64,000 bases of DNA from Halorhabdus amylolytica (GTDB lineage Archaea; Halobacteriota; Halobacteria; Halobacteriales; Haloarculaceae): assembly GCF_004944975.1 (NCBI RefSeq), contig NZ_SPQG01000002.1:104105-168104 (forward strand), in the 5' to 3' direction. The notes under the pieces were generated by a model, which saw only the letters and a program-made list of their open reading frames with translations, was not told the DNA's origin and did no database searches. A program made the position numbers and the translations under genes. This document shows positions 30,419 through 40,081 of the stretch, one piece after another (positions within the stretch are counted from its first letter, which is position 1; the number at the start of each line of letters is the position of its first letter).

Positions 30419-32063
30419 AGAACCACCACGCACCGACGGCGACGAGGACGACCAACACGGCGAGAACGACTAGTTCGATGGAGAGGTCCTCGCCGCCCGC
30501 CTCTGTCACGGTGACGGTGATCGTCGACGGACGGGCGGTCTCCCGATCGCCGTCCGGCCCGACGTATTCGATCCCGACCGTCGCCGGGAACTGACTTGCC
30601 GGCGCGCCCCCGTCGACTTCGAGGTCGAACGTGACGGTGCTGGTCTCGCCGGCCCCCAACGACGGGATCACGGTGGTCCGGAAGTCACTGTCCAGCGGTT
30701 CGGTGAGGGTGAGGTTCACCTGTACATCCCGGAGTTCGACGTCGCGCTGGTTCGTGACTTCGACCCCGAGCTCCCCCGATTCGCCCGCGGCGAACCTGGC
30801 GTCGATCGCCCTCGCTGTGAGTGCATCTCGACGCTCGGCGATCTCGACCTGGATAGGATCCGTCATGGACCGGTCGCGATTGTCCTCGTCAGTCCGGTAG
30901 GTCGTCGTGACGTCGATCTGTTGGGGGACCGGATCGGCACTCCGGGGAACGGCCACCGTGAACTGAAACGTGGCGGTTTCGCCGATGTCGAGGTCCCCGA
31001 CGGCGTAACTCCCACTTCGGGGCACGAACGCACTTTCCCCCAGCGTGAGTTTCACGTTCCTGACTGGATCCGGTCCGTCGTTCCGAACTGTCCCACATAT
31101 CTGCCCGTCTTGACCGACGCGAAGCGTCGATTCGACGTTCGAGAGGGCGAACGATTGTTCGGGGAGGGTGTCGATGCCGGCGGTCAGCGAGCCGGATTGT
31201 TGTGGGATGCCGTCACTGTCTTCGTAGTTGACGGTGAGACCCACCGTGTACTCCCGGACACTGGCTTCGGGTGCCAGGCCCACGTCGTAGGTGACGGTGC
31301 GGGTCTCGTCGGGTGCCCACTCGCCGATATAGGCGCTGGCGTTCGGTGATCCGGCGTCGAAACGCATTGCACCGCTCTGGGAGGAGGCGACGACGGTGGC
31401 GCTGTGTGCGGTCTGGGTGCCGGTGTTTTCCAGCGTGACTGAAACGTCGCTGGTGTCACCGACCTGTGCGGTGCCGTTCGTTTCGATCACCTCGAAGCGG
31501 GCGTCCTCTTCGACTCTGACGGTGATCGAGCCAGTTTTGGTGCGGGTATACTCGGTCCGGTCGACGACGCCGTTAGCGTTGTATTCGACCGCGCGGGTGT
31601 AGAGGTACTCGTATTCGATGGGGATCTTGTACGTACCGGGGTCGGTATTCTCGGCGACCGTGATCGGGACGGTCTGGGACGTACTCCCGATTGGAACGGA
31701 ACCGGCGGCAACTTCACCCGACTTGACGTCGATCGGCACGTTGCCGTCCTTGAACCGGAGCGTCATCGCCCGTGCCGTGGTAACCTGGTCCTCGTAGCCC
31801 GGCGGGCCGGTTCGGTAGACTTCCCCGCGGTTGGTGATAGAGACGGCGAGTTCGCTGGCAGTTCCAGCGGTGACCGACCCACTAGCTGTGCTGAACGTGA
31901 TATCGGGTTCTCCCACGACGCTTTGAGTGGCTTGCTGAGCGGAGACGGCGCCCGGGATCGCCGCGACGCTCGACCCTACCAGCAGGGCCACAACCAGGCC
32001 GATCCAGAGGCGATTCGATCGCACTCCTACGCCCTCTCTCGACCGCGATCCGCGGTGGTCCAT
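30408..32063 (-). CDS. secreted membrane-anchored CARDB/NEW3-like (COG1361 S-layer-domain) protein
   Basis: 551 aa. A signal peptide with hydrophobic core at about residues 19-40 ends AVSAQQ. The mature part consists of four or more beta-sandwich repeats of the CARDB/alpha-galactosidase-NEW3 type, with recurrent ELAVSITNRGEV, DVSVTLENTGTQTA, CGTVRNDGPDPVRNV and GVEVTNQRDVELRD segments. A C-terminal transmembrane helix follows at about 529-548. It is first in the operon with an ABC-2 ATPase and permease, an arrangement suggesting an extracellular subunit or exporter partner. Confidence 0.8.
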   Translation of the reverse strand: MDHRGSRSREGVGVRSNRLWIGLVVALLVGSSVAAIPGAVSAQQATQSVVGEPDITFSTASGSVTAGTASELAVSITNRGEVYRTGPPGYEDQVTTARAMTLRFKDGNVPIDVKSGEVAAGSVPIGSTSQTVPITVAENTDPGTYKIPIEYEYLYTRAVEYNANGVVDRTEYTRTKTGSITVRVEEDARFEVIETNGTAQVGDTSDVSVTLENTGTQTAHSATVVASSQSGAMRFDAGSPNASAYIGEWAPDETRTVTYDVGLAPEASVREYTVGLTVNYEDSDGIPQQSGSLTAGIDTLPEQSFALSNVESTLRVGQDGQICGTVRNDGPDPVRNVKLTLGESAFVPRSGSYAVGDLDIGETATFQFTVAVPRSADPVPQQIDVTTTYRTDEDNRDRSMTDPIQVEIAERRDALTARAIDARFAAGESGELGVEVTNQRDVELRDVQVNLTLTEPLDSDFRTTVIPSLGAGETSTVTFDLEVDGGAPASQFPATVGIEYVGPDGDRETARPSTITVTVTEAGGEDLSIELVVLAVLVVLVAVGAWWFYGH

Positions 32064-32524
32064 ACGTCCCTTTCAAAGCGTGATTGAATATATGTGGTCG
32101 TAACAATACTATTGTTGTCAGATTCTGGTGGAGAGAACGTCTCGATCATTCGGTGCTGTTGGGGCACATCCGAGGAGTCCTCGTCGACGGTCCGACCGCT
32201 CGGGGCGACGCAACGGATCGCTTTCGAACGCGATCGCGACATACGCTTTTCCCCCGGGCCTACGACGTCCACATTGCGCATGGGGCCGGTGGGCCGGTGA
32301 CGTGAAAAACAGTCAGTTCTCGCCGAAGCTGATTATTATCAGGTATGGAATCACCTACCGAACGTCGTCGTGGCTCCTCTCTATGTGGGCGCCGCTAATC
32401 ACTCAGTATTCCGCCCGTGTCGGTCGTTATACTGATTGATAATCCGGTACCAGTCTTTATTTGCGTGGCGAACGTAGTATCGAACAGGAGTCAATACGTG
32501 GCATCGTCGCCACCGTGACCTACA
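32064..32524. other. intergenic region, no gene detected
   Basis: 460 bp between the divergent exporter operon and a 55-codon gene. Composition is AT-richer near both ends (32085-32115 and 32325-32460), as expected for two promoters. The short frames in between are overlapping and Arg/Ser-rich. Nothing else is recognisable. Confidence 0.4.
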
Positions 32525-32692
32525 ATGAGTGCAAAGCCCACGGACGACATGGCCGACCGGCAACGTCAACAGCCGGAGGACCGTTACGCACAGTTGCGGC
32601 TCGACGACGACGAGTTCGTCATCTACGACCGGGAAGATCACACAGCGTGGGTACAGTCGTCCGTGGCGGTCTCGCTCGAAGAGTATCGCTGA
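32525..32692 (+). CDS. DUF7331-like small protein
   Basis: 55 aa beginning MSAKPTDDMADRQRQQPEDR and continuing YAQLRLDDDEFVIYDREDHT AWVQSSVAVSL. The pattern (Arg-rich linker, then a short beta-structured RLDDxExVIYDRED...AWVQS unit) is what I recall as haloarchaeal DUF7331. No function is known. It is convergent with the DUF3054 gene 16 bp away. Confidence 0.65.
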   Translation: MSAKPTDDMADRQRQQPEDRYAQLRLDDDEFVIYDREDHTAWVQSSVAVSLEEYR

Positions 32693-32707
32693 GCGGCCGC
32701 GTGTTTT

Positions 32708-33142
32708 TCAGTGCAACTGCCCGTCGCTGAGCCAGTAGGCCGTCACACCTCGACAGCCCCCGATCAGCGCAAGTCCAGCGACGATCGACACGATCAGGAA
32801 GACATACGAGAACGAACCGGGTGTCGGGAGGAGTGCACGCAGAACCTGGGCGATCAGGGCCGCAGTGATCCAGGCCGGAATCGTCCAGGAGACCGCCCTG
32901 ATCACTGACCGGTAGGCGTCCGCAGTGTAGAGGCTCCCGAGGAACGCGGCAAGCCCCCAGCCGACCAAGAAGGGGACGGCGGCCTCGATCAGTCCGGCGA
33001 CGTCGGCGAGTGAGTTCCCGTGGGCCCCGACAGAGCCGATCAGGACGAAGGCGGTGATGGCCAGAAGGTCCCCGACGGCCAGAACCGCCGTCGCGGGCGA
33101 GGGGTCGACGCGGCTCCGGAGCGTGTCGACGACAGTTCCCAT
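32708..33142 (-). CDS. DUF3054 domain membrane protein
   Basis: 144 aa with four hydrophobic helices (about residues 18-37, 48-70, 80-103 and 108-126). LLAITAFVLIGSVGAHG in helix 1 and PFLVGWGLAA in helix 2 match the DUF3054 pattern, as does the AVSWTIPAWI segment. The function is unknown. The start at ATG 33142 drops an Arg-rich extension. It is convergent with the DUF7331-like gene. Confidence 0.75.
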   Translation of the reverse strand: MGTVVDTLRSRVDPSPATAVLAVGDLLAITAFVLIGSVGAHGNSLADVAGLIEAAVPFLVGWGLAAFLGSLYTADAYRSVIRAVSWTIPAWITAALIAQVLRALLPTPGSFSYVFLIVSIVAGLALIGGCRGVTAYWLSDGQLH

Positions 33143-33227
33143 ACCCGTGGCGAGTGCGGGCGGGGACTTGGGCGTTCCCGTTTCCGTCCGGGTCAAGCAC
33201 TTGTTCTCTCGTCCCGAACTATCTACC

Positions 33228-33770
33228 GTGGAGTACACGGTGTTTGGCTGGCCCGAAGACGGGCCGACGCTCGATCTCGACTACGAACGGTTCGCCTACG
33301 CGGGGAAGTTCGTCATGTCGAGTACAGGAAAGGCGGTCGTCCGTGACGGGGACGAGATCGTCGCCGCGTCCGCTTTCGACGCGGATCGGACCGACGAGGA
33401 CTGTCTCCGGATCCGATACGTGACCGTCCGGCTCGACCGTCGCGGCGAGGGGATCGGCTCGTCGCTCCTCCGGTTCGTCGTCGACCGTGCTCGCCACCGG
33501 GGCTACGACGAGGTGAAAGCCGGCGTCAACAACCCGATCGCCTACGAAGCGTTCTACCGCGCCGGATTGGCGTATACCGGCGAACGGACGGGACTGGCCG
33601 AACTCGTCCTCTCGACGGCGGCCGATCGTGACGCCGAACGCTATCGAACAGGTCTCGACGTCTATCGCGGTCGTGACCTGGACGAGCGAGAACGAGCGTT
33701 TCTCCAGGGGCAGACAGGTAGCTCGCCGCCCGCGGTCGTCGCTTCCCCTGTTCGGGACGACGCCAAGTAG
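33228..33770 (+). CDS. GNAT family N-acetyltransferase
   Basis: 180 aa from GTG 33228. The acetyl-CoA loop RRGEGIGSSLLRFVVDRA follows strand LRIRYVTVRLD, the canonical motif A of GNAT enzymes. AGVNNPIAYEAFYRAGLAYTG is motif B. The C-terminal 40 residues are charged and not part of the fold. The acceptor is unknown. It lies 46 bp before fen1 on the same strand. Confidence 0.8.
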   Translation: MEYTVFGWPEDGPTLDLDYERFAYAGKFVMSSTGKAVVRDGDEIVAASAFDADRTDEDCLRIRYVTVRLDRRGEGIGSSLLRFVVDRARHRGYDEVKAGVNNPIAYEAFYRAGLAYTGERTGLAELVLSTAADRDAERYRTGLDVYRGRDLDERERAFLQGQTGSSPPAVVASPVRDDAK

Positions 33771-33816
33771 AACCGTGGCGGGGGATTCAAACCGTGGAAA
33801 GGCCTAATCGACCGCA

Positions 33817-34797
33817 ATGGGAAACGCTGACCTCCGGGATATCGCGGCTATCGAGTCAATCGCTTTCGAGGAATTGGCGGGCTCGATCGTCGCTGTCGAC
33901 GCACACAACTGGCTGTATCGCTACCTCACGACGACGGTCAAGTGGACGAACGACGAGGTCTATACGACGAGCGACGGCGAGGAAGTCGCCAACCTCGTCG
34001 GCGTCGTCCAGGGGCTGCCGAAGTTCTTCGAGCACGAGGTCACGCCCGTGATGGTGTTCGACGGTGCCGTCACGGATCTCAAAGACGACGAAGTAAAACG
34101 CCGACGTGAGCAACGCGAGCAATACGAGGACGACCTCGAAGCGGCCCGAGAAGAGGGAGACGCGATCAGGGTCGCACGGCTGGAGTCCCGGACCCAACGG
34201 CTCACGGACGTGATATTGGAGACGACGCGGGAATTGCTCGACCTGCTCGACGTGCCTGTAATCGACGCGCCGGCGGAGGGCGAAGCCCAGGCCGCTCACA
34301 TGGCCCGGAAGGGCGATGTGGATTACGTCGGTACCGAGGACTACGACGCTTTGCTGTTCGGGGCGCCGCTGACGCTTCGGCAACTCACCAGCAAGGGCGA
34401 CCCCGAACTGATGGACTTCCAGGCGACGCTGGACGAACACGACCTCTCCTGGGAGCAACTGGTCGACGTTGCCCTTCTCTGTGGCACGGACTTCAACGAG
34501 GGCGTTCGGGGCTACGGTCCCAAGACTGCTGTGAAAGCCGTCCGTGAACACGGCGACCTCTGGGGTGTCAGCGAGGCAGAGGACATCTACGTCGAGAACG
34601 CCGACCGCATCCGGGAGTTGTTCCTCGATCCCGCCGTCACCGACGACTACTCCTTCGAGACGACGCTCGAACCAGATCTCGACGCCGCCCGGTCGTTCGT
34701 CACCGAGGAGTGGGAAGTCGATGCAGCGGAGGTCGAGCGCGGCTTCGAGCGCATCGAATCGTCGGTGATCCAGACGGGGCTGGACGACTGGGCCTGA
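33817..34797 (+). CDS. fen: flap endonuclease 1
   Basis: Structure-specific 5'-flap nuclease for Okazaki-fragment maturation and repair. 326 aa: N-domain with D28 in [12 protein letters not shown]-domain block [19 protein letters not shown] with the catalytic acids, then [18 protein letters not shown] (helix-two-turn-helix with metal-binding Asp). The C-terminal QTGLDDWA is a PCNA-interacting peptide. The usual archaeal length supports the start. The family match is unambiguous. Confidence 0.95.
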   Translation: MGNADLRDIAAIESIAFEELAGSIVAVDAHNWLYRYLTTTVKWTNDEVYTTSDGEEVANLVGVVQGLPKFFEHEVTPVMVFDGAVTDLKDDEVKRRREQREQYEDDLEAAREEGDAIRVARLESRTQRLTDVILETTRELLDLLDVPVIDAPAEGEAQAAHMARKGDVDYVGTEDYDALLFGAPLTLRQLTSKGDPELMDFQATLDEHDLSWEQLVDVALLCGTDFNEGVRGYGPKTAVKAVREHGDLWGVSEAEDIYVENADRIRELFLDPAVTDDYSFETTLEPDLDAARSFVTEEWEVDAAEVERGFERIESSVIQTGLDDWA

Positions 34798-34824
34798 ATT
34801 CCTGACGACGCTCCGGTGCAGTTC

Positions 34825-35025
34825 TCACTCCGCATCTTCGAGGGCGTCGGCGATCCGCTCGTGTGCACGGATGAACCGCCAGAGCAGGTAGAAAAAGAGG
34901 AGTACGGAGACGAGATATAACCAGAGCAGTAGCTGTCCCGCGAAAACGAGACTATAGGCGAACGTCAGGACGACGCCGATCGCGATGAGCGTGACGACGA
35001 GTTGGTTATCCGTTTCGTTGTCCAT
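34825..35025 (-). CDS. two-helix small membrane protein
   Basis: 66 aa (MDNETDNQLVVTLIAIGVVL). It has two hydrophobic helices at about residues 9-27 and 28-48 and a charged C-terminal tail RAHERIADALEDAE. Longer in-frame extension upstream is Arg/Thr-rich and not credible. It is convergent with fen1, with 27 bp between stops. No family name is recalled with confidence. Confidence 0.6.
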   Translation of the reverse strand: MDNETDNQLVVTLIAIGVVLTFAYSLVFAGQLLLWLYLVSVLLFFYLLWRFIRAHERIADALEDAE

Positions 35026-35124
35026 GATCTCGATTCCGCTGCCTGTTTGATGAATCCACCGTGAGTCTGCTGAGACGACAGTGTAGCCCGCACCTTTATC
35101 TTCCCGTGCTATGCTCTGTTTCCT

Positions 35125-36498
35125 ATGCGTCCCCGCCGTGGTCGGTCCGTGGCCGTCGGTATCCTCCTGATCGTCCTGCTGGCGACAGTCACCCTCGCCG
35201 CTGGACGGCCCCCTCCCCAACCGCTCTGTGAAGTCTGCGAAGACGACGTGATCGAGGGAAGCGACGTCGAGTCCGCGACGGTCACGATCGAAATCGACGG
35301 GGACGGCGTCGGACACTGGACGGCCCGTCTCGATCTCCGAGCAAACGCCAGTATCGATCCCCGGGCCATGCAGTCGGCGGCCGAGGATGCCCTTCGCGGT
35401 CACCGAGGCGAAGCAACACCGCGGGACCTCTCGGTGACCGCGAGCGGGGACACCGTCGTCCTGACTTACGACGTGCCGCGGATGGGCCATCGGAGTGTCG
35501 GCGGCGTACAGGTCGTCGATTACTTCCACTCCCAGGGCGATAGCGGGCGCTGGTACGGCGTCAACGCCGACCGGATCGTCGTTACCGGTCCCGAGGGAAC
35601 GACGCTCGTTCGGGCACCTGCGGATTATCGACTGAACGGGACGGCCCTCGCGCTGGAGGGGGCGCATGGCGATTCTTTCGAGCGGACCATCTCGCCGGGC
35701 TGGTATCTGGCGTTCGCCGGGGATGATGGTCTCTTCGCTCGGGCGGCCACCCATCTCGGGATCGGGATCGACATCGCACAGCTGAAAGGAGCGGACCTGC
35801 CCGGAACGGTAGTGCTGCCGACCGCGATCCTGGCCGCGTTCCTCGGGATGATCTCGCGATGGGGACGTTCGACAACCGACCGATCTCCGGGAACGCGATT
35901 GCGTTCGATAGCAGGCGTGACTGTCGGTCTTGCCATCGCCGGGTTCCTCCTGGCGGCCCTCGTTAGTTGGCTCACCACCGGAACGTTCCTCCTCAGAGGG
36001 GGAGCCCTTTTGTTCGGTCTGCTTCTCGCCGTCCCACTACTCGGGCCCTTGCTTGCTCTCGCTGCCCTCGGCGTCGGAACGCAATACGTAGTGCTCTCAG
36101 GCCGGTTCGATCTCGATGTCGAGACGCGCTGGTTCGTGTTATATGGGATCGGCATTGCGGGAATCGCCCTAACGGTGGCCCCGTTCGCTGCAGGCACCAT
36201 CGGCCGCCTATCGACTCTCTATGGGGGTGGGGTCTGTGCGCTCGTGTCGACGCTGTTCGCTCCGTTAGCGCTGGCCGACCGAATCCGAGTTCGGTGGTTG
36301 CTCGCGGTGACGATCCTGGTTTCGCCCTTCCTGGTCTCGTTGGGATGGGCACCGTACGGGAATTACGGGGCGATATACGTTCCGATGTTCACTGTCGTCT
36401 GGGCACTCGTCGCTGGCACGCTGGGGGCCATCGCGTATACGTTCGCTCGGCCATGGCGAGGTTCGGGGGAACGGACACCGCTCAGTAGAACTCTCTAA
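35125..36498 (+). CDS. large membrane protein with an extracellular N-terminal domain
   Basis: 457 aa. A signal or anchor helix at about residues 9-26 is followed by a CEVCED Cys pair. A roughly 190-residue extracellular beta-rich domain comes next (VESATVTIEIDGDGVGHWTARL, VVDYFHSQGDSGRWYGVNA). The C-terminal part has seven or so helices from about residue 228. It resembles a haloarchaeal conserved hypothetical; no transporter motif is visible. Its last 17 bp overlap the convergent korB stop region. Confidence 0.65.
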   Translation: MRPRRGRSVAVGILLIVLLATVTLAAGRPPPQPLCEVCEDDVIEGSDVESATVTIEIDGDGVGHWTARLDLRANASIDPRAMQSAAEDALRGHRGEATPRDLSVTASGDTVVLTYDVPRMGHRSVGGVQVVDYFHSQGDSGRWYGVNADRIVVTGPEGTTLVRAPADYRLNGTALALEGAHGDSFERTISPGWYLAFAGDDGLFARAATHLGIGIDIAQLKGADLPGTVVLPTAILAAFLGMISRWGRSTTDRSPGTRLRSIAGVTVGLAIAGFLLAALVSWLTTGTFLLRGGALLFGLLLAVPLLGPLLALAALGVGTQYVVLSGRFDLDVETRWFVLYGIGIAGIALTVAPFAAGTIGRLSTLYGGGVCALVSTLFAPLALADRIRVRWLLAVTILVSPFLVSLGWAPYGNYGAIYVPMFTVVWALVAGTLGAIAYTFARPWRGSGERTPLSRTL

Positions 36499-37345
36499 CT
36501 AGCCGGTCGGCCCGTTCGGGCGCGCCCTCGGGGATGTCCGCCATGTTCTCGTCGATTCCCTCGCGATCGCTGTAGGGAACGCTGTCCTCGTTCTGATAGA
36601 GGATCCCGATGTGCTCGGTACTCGGGTCCATGATCTTGTCGCGGGCAGCCTGGTAGTTGCCGGGATCGTGGTCGGTCTCGTCGAGATCGACGATCGCGTC
36701 CCGGAAGTAGTCGTAGGTGTCGACGTCGTTGAACGTCACGCAGGGCGAGAAGACGTTCACGAAGCCGAAGCCGTCGTGTTCGACCGCCTGCTTGACGAGT
36801 TCGGTGTGCCGCTGGGAGTCAGAGGAAAAGGACTGGGCGATAAAGGTACCTCCGGCGGCGAGCGCGAGTGCCTGCGGGTTGACCGGCGGCTCGACTGTGC
36901 CGTCAGGCGAGGTCGCCGTCTCGAATCCCTGCCGCGAGGTGGGCGAGGCCTGGCCCTTCGTCAGGCCGTAGATGCGGTTGTCCATCACGACGTAGGTGAT
37001 GTCGATGTTCCGCCGAACTGCGTGGATGAAGTGGCCCACGCCGATCGAGTAGCCGTCGCCGTCCCCGCCGGCGACCATCACTTCCAGGTTGGGGTTTGCG
37101 AGTTTCACGCCTGTCCCGACCGGCAGGGCGCGGCCGTGGACGCCGTGGAGCGCGTAGCTGTGCATGTACGTCCCGATCTTGCCCGAACAGCCGATCCCCG
37201 CGACGACGAACGTGTTGTCTGGATCGTTACCCGTCTCTGCGAGGGCCTTCATCATGCCGTTCATCGTCCCGAAGTCGCCACAGCCGGGACACCAGGTCGG
37301 TTGCTTGTCGGACTTGAAGTCCGTGAAGTGCGTATCTGAACTCAT
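36482..37345 (-). CDS. korB: 2-oxoacid:ferredoxin oxidoreductase, beta subunit
   Basis: TPP-binding subunit that decarboxylates a 2-oxoacid with CoA and reduces ferredoxin. In 287 aa, WCPGCGDFGTMN is the conserved N-terminal Cys block; GIGCSGKIGTYM, VAGGDGDGYSIG and VMDNRIYGLTKGQASPT form the TPP-binding region (GDG...N). Length and partner size point to the 2-oxoglutarate (Kor) rather than the pyruvate (Por) enzyme, whose subunits are longer. It is coupled to korA by a 4-bp overlap. Confidence 0.9.
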   Translation of the reverse strand: MSSDTHFTDFKSDKQPTWCPGCGDFGTMNGMMKALAETGNDPDNTFVVAGIGCSGKIGTYMHSYALHGVHGRALPVGTGVKLANPNLEVMVAGGDGDGYSIGVGHFIHAVRRNIDITYVVMDNRIYGLTKGQASPTSRQGFETATSPDGTVEPPVNPQALALAAGGTFIAQSFSSDSQRHTELVKQAVEHDGFGFVNVFSPCVTFNDVDTYDYFRDAIVDLDETDHDPGNYQAARDKIMDPSTEHIGILYQNEDSVPYSDREGIDENMADIPEGAPERADRLVREFY

Positions 37346-39114
37346 CGTTTCACCTCCTGTGGGGCACGTTCGTCGGCGATCGCCGCCTCGATCTCGTTGG
37401 CGAGTTCGTCGGCCTTGAACCGGACGCCCGTGTACTTCGTGACGCGCTGGACGCGCGACAGCGTGTCGTGCTCGATCAGATCTGCGAACTGCCCGGTCGC
37501 GTTACATTCGACGACGATCACGTCCTCGGCCGATTCGACCTCGTCGGTCAGATCCGGCCGAGGATAGATGTACGGAACTGAGAGGAACCGGACGTCGATC
37601 CCGCGGTCCTCAAGCATCCCCAGGGCCTCGCGCATCGCTCCCTCGTTGGAACCCCAGGAGATAACGAGAGTGTCAGCGTCCGGATCGCCGAACTCCCGGT
37701 GGTCGAAGTCCTCCCGTTCGCGGGCAGTCTCGACCTTCCGCTGGCGTTTCTGTACCTGTTCGACACGGACGTCCTCCTCCTCGGTTCGCCGGCCGAGTTC
37801 GTCGTGTTCGAGCCCGGTCGTCATGTGTGCGGCGTCTGGTGTCCCCGGGAGGGCTCGCGGGCTAACGCCGTCCTCGGTTGCGGCGTGGGCGCGAAAGCGT
37901 CCCTTCTCGTCGAGCCACTCTTCGACTCCGTCGGGATCGACGACCTTGCCGCGGTCGATCTCGACGCTTTCCATGTCGAAACGCTCGGGGGAGTAGGTCT
38001 GCTCGGTGACTGCCAGCGCGAGGTCCGCGGTCAGATAGACCGGAATCTGGTACTTCTCGGCGAGGTTGAACGCCTCGACGGTCCGGTCGAAACACTCCCC
38101 GATCGTCGTCGGCGCGAGGACAAACCGCGGGATTTCGCCGTGGCCGCCGTACAGCATCGCATTGAGGTCGCCCTGCTCTTGTTTGGTCGGCATTCCCGTC
38201 GAGGGCCCCGAGCGCATCACGTTGGCGATCACGAGGGGCGTCTCGCTGGTAGCCACGAGGCCGAAGGTCTCGCTCATCAGGTCGATCCCCGGGCCGGACG
38301 TGCCCGTCATCGCCCGCGCGCCCGCTCTGGCGGCGCCCAGGGCCATATTGATCGCCGAGAGTTCGTCCTCGGCCTGGACGACTGCGCCGCCGAACTCCTC
38401 GATCCGTCCCGTCAGGTACTCCATGATGTCCGTCGCGGGCGTGATCGGATACCCCGCGTAGAAGCGACAGCCGGCGGCGATCGCGGCCATGCCGATCGCC
38501 TCGTCGCCGTTCAGGAGGACGTAGTCCTCGTCGGTTGTTTCGAGACTGAACTCGTCGCTGTAGTCGGTTTCCTTACGGACGAAGTCCCGGCCCAGCCTGG
38601 CGGCTTCGCGATTGTTGGCGACGATCGCCTCGCCTTTCTCGCCGAAGCGCTTGACGAGTGCCTCGTCTAAGTACTCGACCGGGAAGCCCGCGACCTCGCT
38701 GGCGGCGCCCAGTGCGACGACGTTTCGCATGATCGCCCCACCGGCTTCCTCGGCCAGACTATTGAGTGGGACCTCCAGGCCGATCATTCCCTCCGGAACC
38801 TCGACATCGGCCATTGTGGTCTGCTCACCGTCGTAGATGACGACGCTTCCCTCCTGGAGTTCGTCGAGATTCTCATCGATCGTCCGTTCGGTGAGTGCGA
38901 TCAGGACGTCGAGTCGGTCGACGACGCTCTCGACCCGATCGACGGACGTTCGGACCTTGTAGGCCGTATATCCCCCGCGGATCCGCGAGGCGAAGTCCTT
39001 GGAGGTGAAGACGTGCCGGCCCGCACGGGAGAGCGCCCGGGCGAAGATCTTGCCCGTCGAGTCGATCCCGTCGCCGGCCTCCCCGCCGATGGCCCAATTG
39101 AGATCGTCTTCCAT
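37342..39114 (-). CDS. korA: 2-oxoacid:ferredoxin oxidoreductase, alpha subunit (gamma-alpha fusion)
   Basis: 590 aa. The first 180 residues are the gamma domain (GGEAGDGIDSTGKIFARALS). The pyrimidine-binding alpha domain follows ([49 protein letters not shown]), then a transketolase C-terminal domain (TLVISWGSNEGAMREAL). The gamma-alpha fusion is the haloarchaeal arrangement. It is the first gene of korAB. The enzyme replaces 2-oxoglutarate dehydrogenase in the oxidative TCA cycle. Confidence 0.9.
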   Translation of the reverse strand: MEDDLNWAIGGEAGDGIDSTGKIFARALSRAGRHVFTSKDFASRIRGGYTAYKVRTSVDRVESVVDRLDVLIALTERTIDENLDELQEGSVVIYDGEQTTMADVEVPEGMIGLEVPLNSLAEEAGGAIMRNVVALGAASEVAGFPVEYLDEALVKRFGEKGEAIVANNREAARLGRDFVRKETDYSDEFSLETTDEDYVLLNGDEAIGMAAIAAGCRFYAGYPITPATDIMEYLTGRIEEFGGAVVQAEDELSAINMALGAARAGARAMTGTSGPGIDLMSETFGLVATSETPLVIANVMRSGPSTGMPTKQEQGDLNAMLYGGHGEIPRFVLAPTTIGECFDRTVEAFNLAEKYQIPVYLTADLALAVTEQTYSPERFDMESVEIDRGKVVDPDGVEEWLDEKGRFRAHAATEDGVSPRALPGTPDAAHMTTGLEHDELGRRTEEEDVRVEQVQKRQRKVETAREREDFDHREFGDPDADTLVISWGSNEGAMREALGMLEDRGIDVRFLSVPYIYPRPDLTDEVESAEDVIVVECNATGQFADLIEHDTLSRVQRVTKYTGVRFKADELANEIEAAIADERAPQEVKR

Positions 39115-39249
39115 GTAGGTCAGAACTATCCCGCCACCGAGAAAAAGCCTTCTGCAACCTGCAGTGTGCGGGGCGTTTCGGTGTCGGTACGCCGCTGTTC
39201 CGTGCCGCTACCCCAAACGGCATTGGTGATTCCAGCCGTAACACCGAAC

Positions 39250-39888
39250 ATGGATCGAACGATCACGACCGTCAGTGCTGTCCGATCGGTCGGCCCGGAC
39301 GCGGTGGCGATCGACCTGGAGACGCCCGACGGATTCGATGCCCGGCCCGGCCAGTTCGTCAAGTTCTCACTCCCGGCGGCTGACGCGGCGCCGCGCTTTT
39401 ACACCGTCTCCTCGCCGGTCGTCGACGAGACCTTCGAGATCACCGTCGAAATCGATTACGACGGGGAACTGGGACCGCATATCGCCGATCTCGATAGCGG
39501 CGACGAGGTCGCGCTCGCCGGTCCGCTGGGGAGCGCGTATTACGAGGATGAGGAGCGCGTCGTCGTCCTTGCGGGCGGCCCCGGCGTCGGTCCGGCGATC
39601 GGGATCGCCGAGCGTGCGCTCGATGACGGCGGGGAGGCAGCGGTCATCTACTGCGATGCGGAGCCGATTCACGAGAAGCGATTGGATGCCCTGGCCGACA
39701 GTGGCGCGTTCGTCCGCGTCCTCGAAGACGACGGGGCTGTCGCCGACGCTACCCGGGAGGCGATCATGGCCGAGCCAGACGAGCAGGTGTTCGTCTACGG
39801 GTTTGCTGACTTTCTCGACGTGGCGACCGATGCGGTCGAAGCCGCCGGCGGAAACGCCGAGGCGGCGAAGGTCGAGAACTTCGGATAA
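39250..39888 (+). CDS. FAD-dependent ferredoxin/flavodoxin-NAD(P) reductase-like protein
   Basis: 212 aa. The FAD domain carries RFYTVSSP (RxYS-type FAD block), GQFVKFSLP and a Gly-rich GPLGSAYYED. The NAD(P) domain begins VVVLAGGPGVGPAIGIAER and ends with QVFVYGFADFLDVATDAVEA. It has no Fe-S domain. It is divergent from korAB, which makes ferredoxin-linked electron transfer an attractive but unproven role. Confidence 0.82.
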   Translation: MDRTITTVSAVRSVGPDAVAIDLETPDGFDARPGQFVKFSLPAADAAPRFYTVSSPVVDETFEITVEIDYDGELGPHIADLDSGDEVALAGPLGSAYYEDEERVVVLAGGPGVGPAIGIAERALDDGGEAAVIYCDAEPIHEKRLDALADSGAFVRVLEDDGAVADATREAIMAEPDEQVFVYGFADFLDVATDAVEAAGGNAEAAKVENFG

Positions 39889-40043
39889 GTTCCCCGCGGG
39901 CGAACGCAACCTCGACAGCTCTTCTTCCAGGCCTTTGCACCCTCTTTATCGAACCCAATCACCCGAGGATGACAGTACTGCATCGGGTACTCGAAGTCGA
40001 ATCCGCACGAGGGGAGGTCTGACACATGTCGGACAGGATGGGA

Positions 40044-40055
40044 AAGATAATTAGT
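40044..40055 (+). promoter_or_regulatory. TATA-like promoter of ftsZ
   Basis: AAAGATAATTAG is centred about 32 nt before the ftsZ ATG, consistent with a very short 5' leader. Confidence 0.35.
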
Positions 40056-40081
40056 GCTGAACTGCTACTGGTGATTTAAAT

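Noticed and set aside
39764..40060. frames between the FAD reductase and ftsZ
   Set aside because: Antisense and overlapping, with no conserved features; the region is adequately explained as the ftsZ upstream region.
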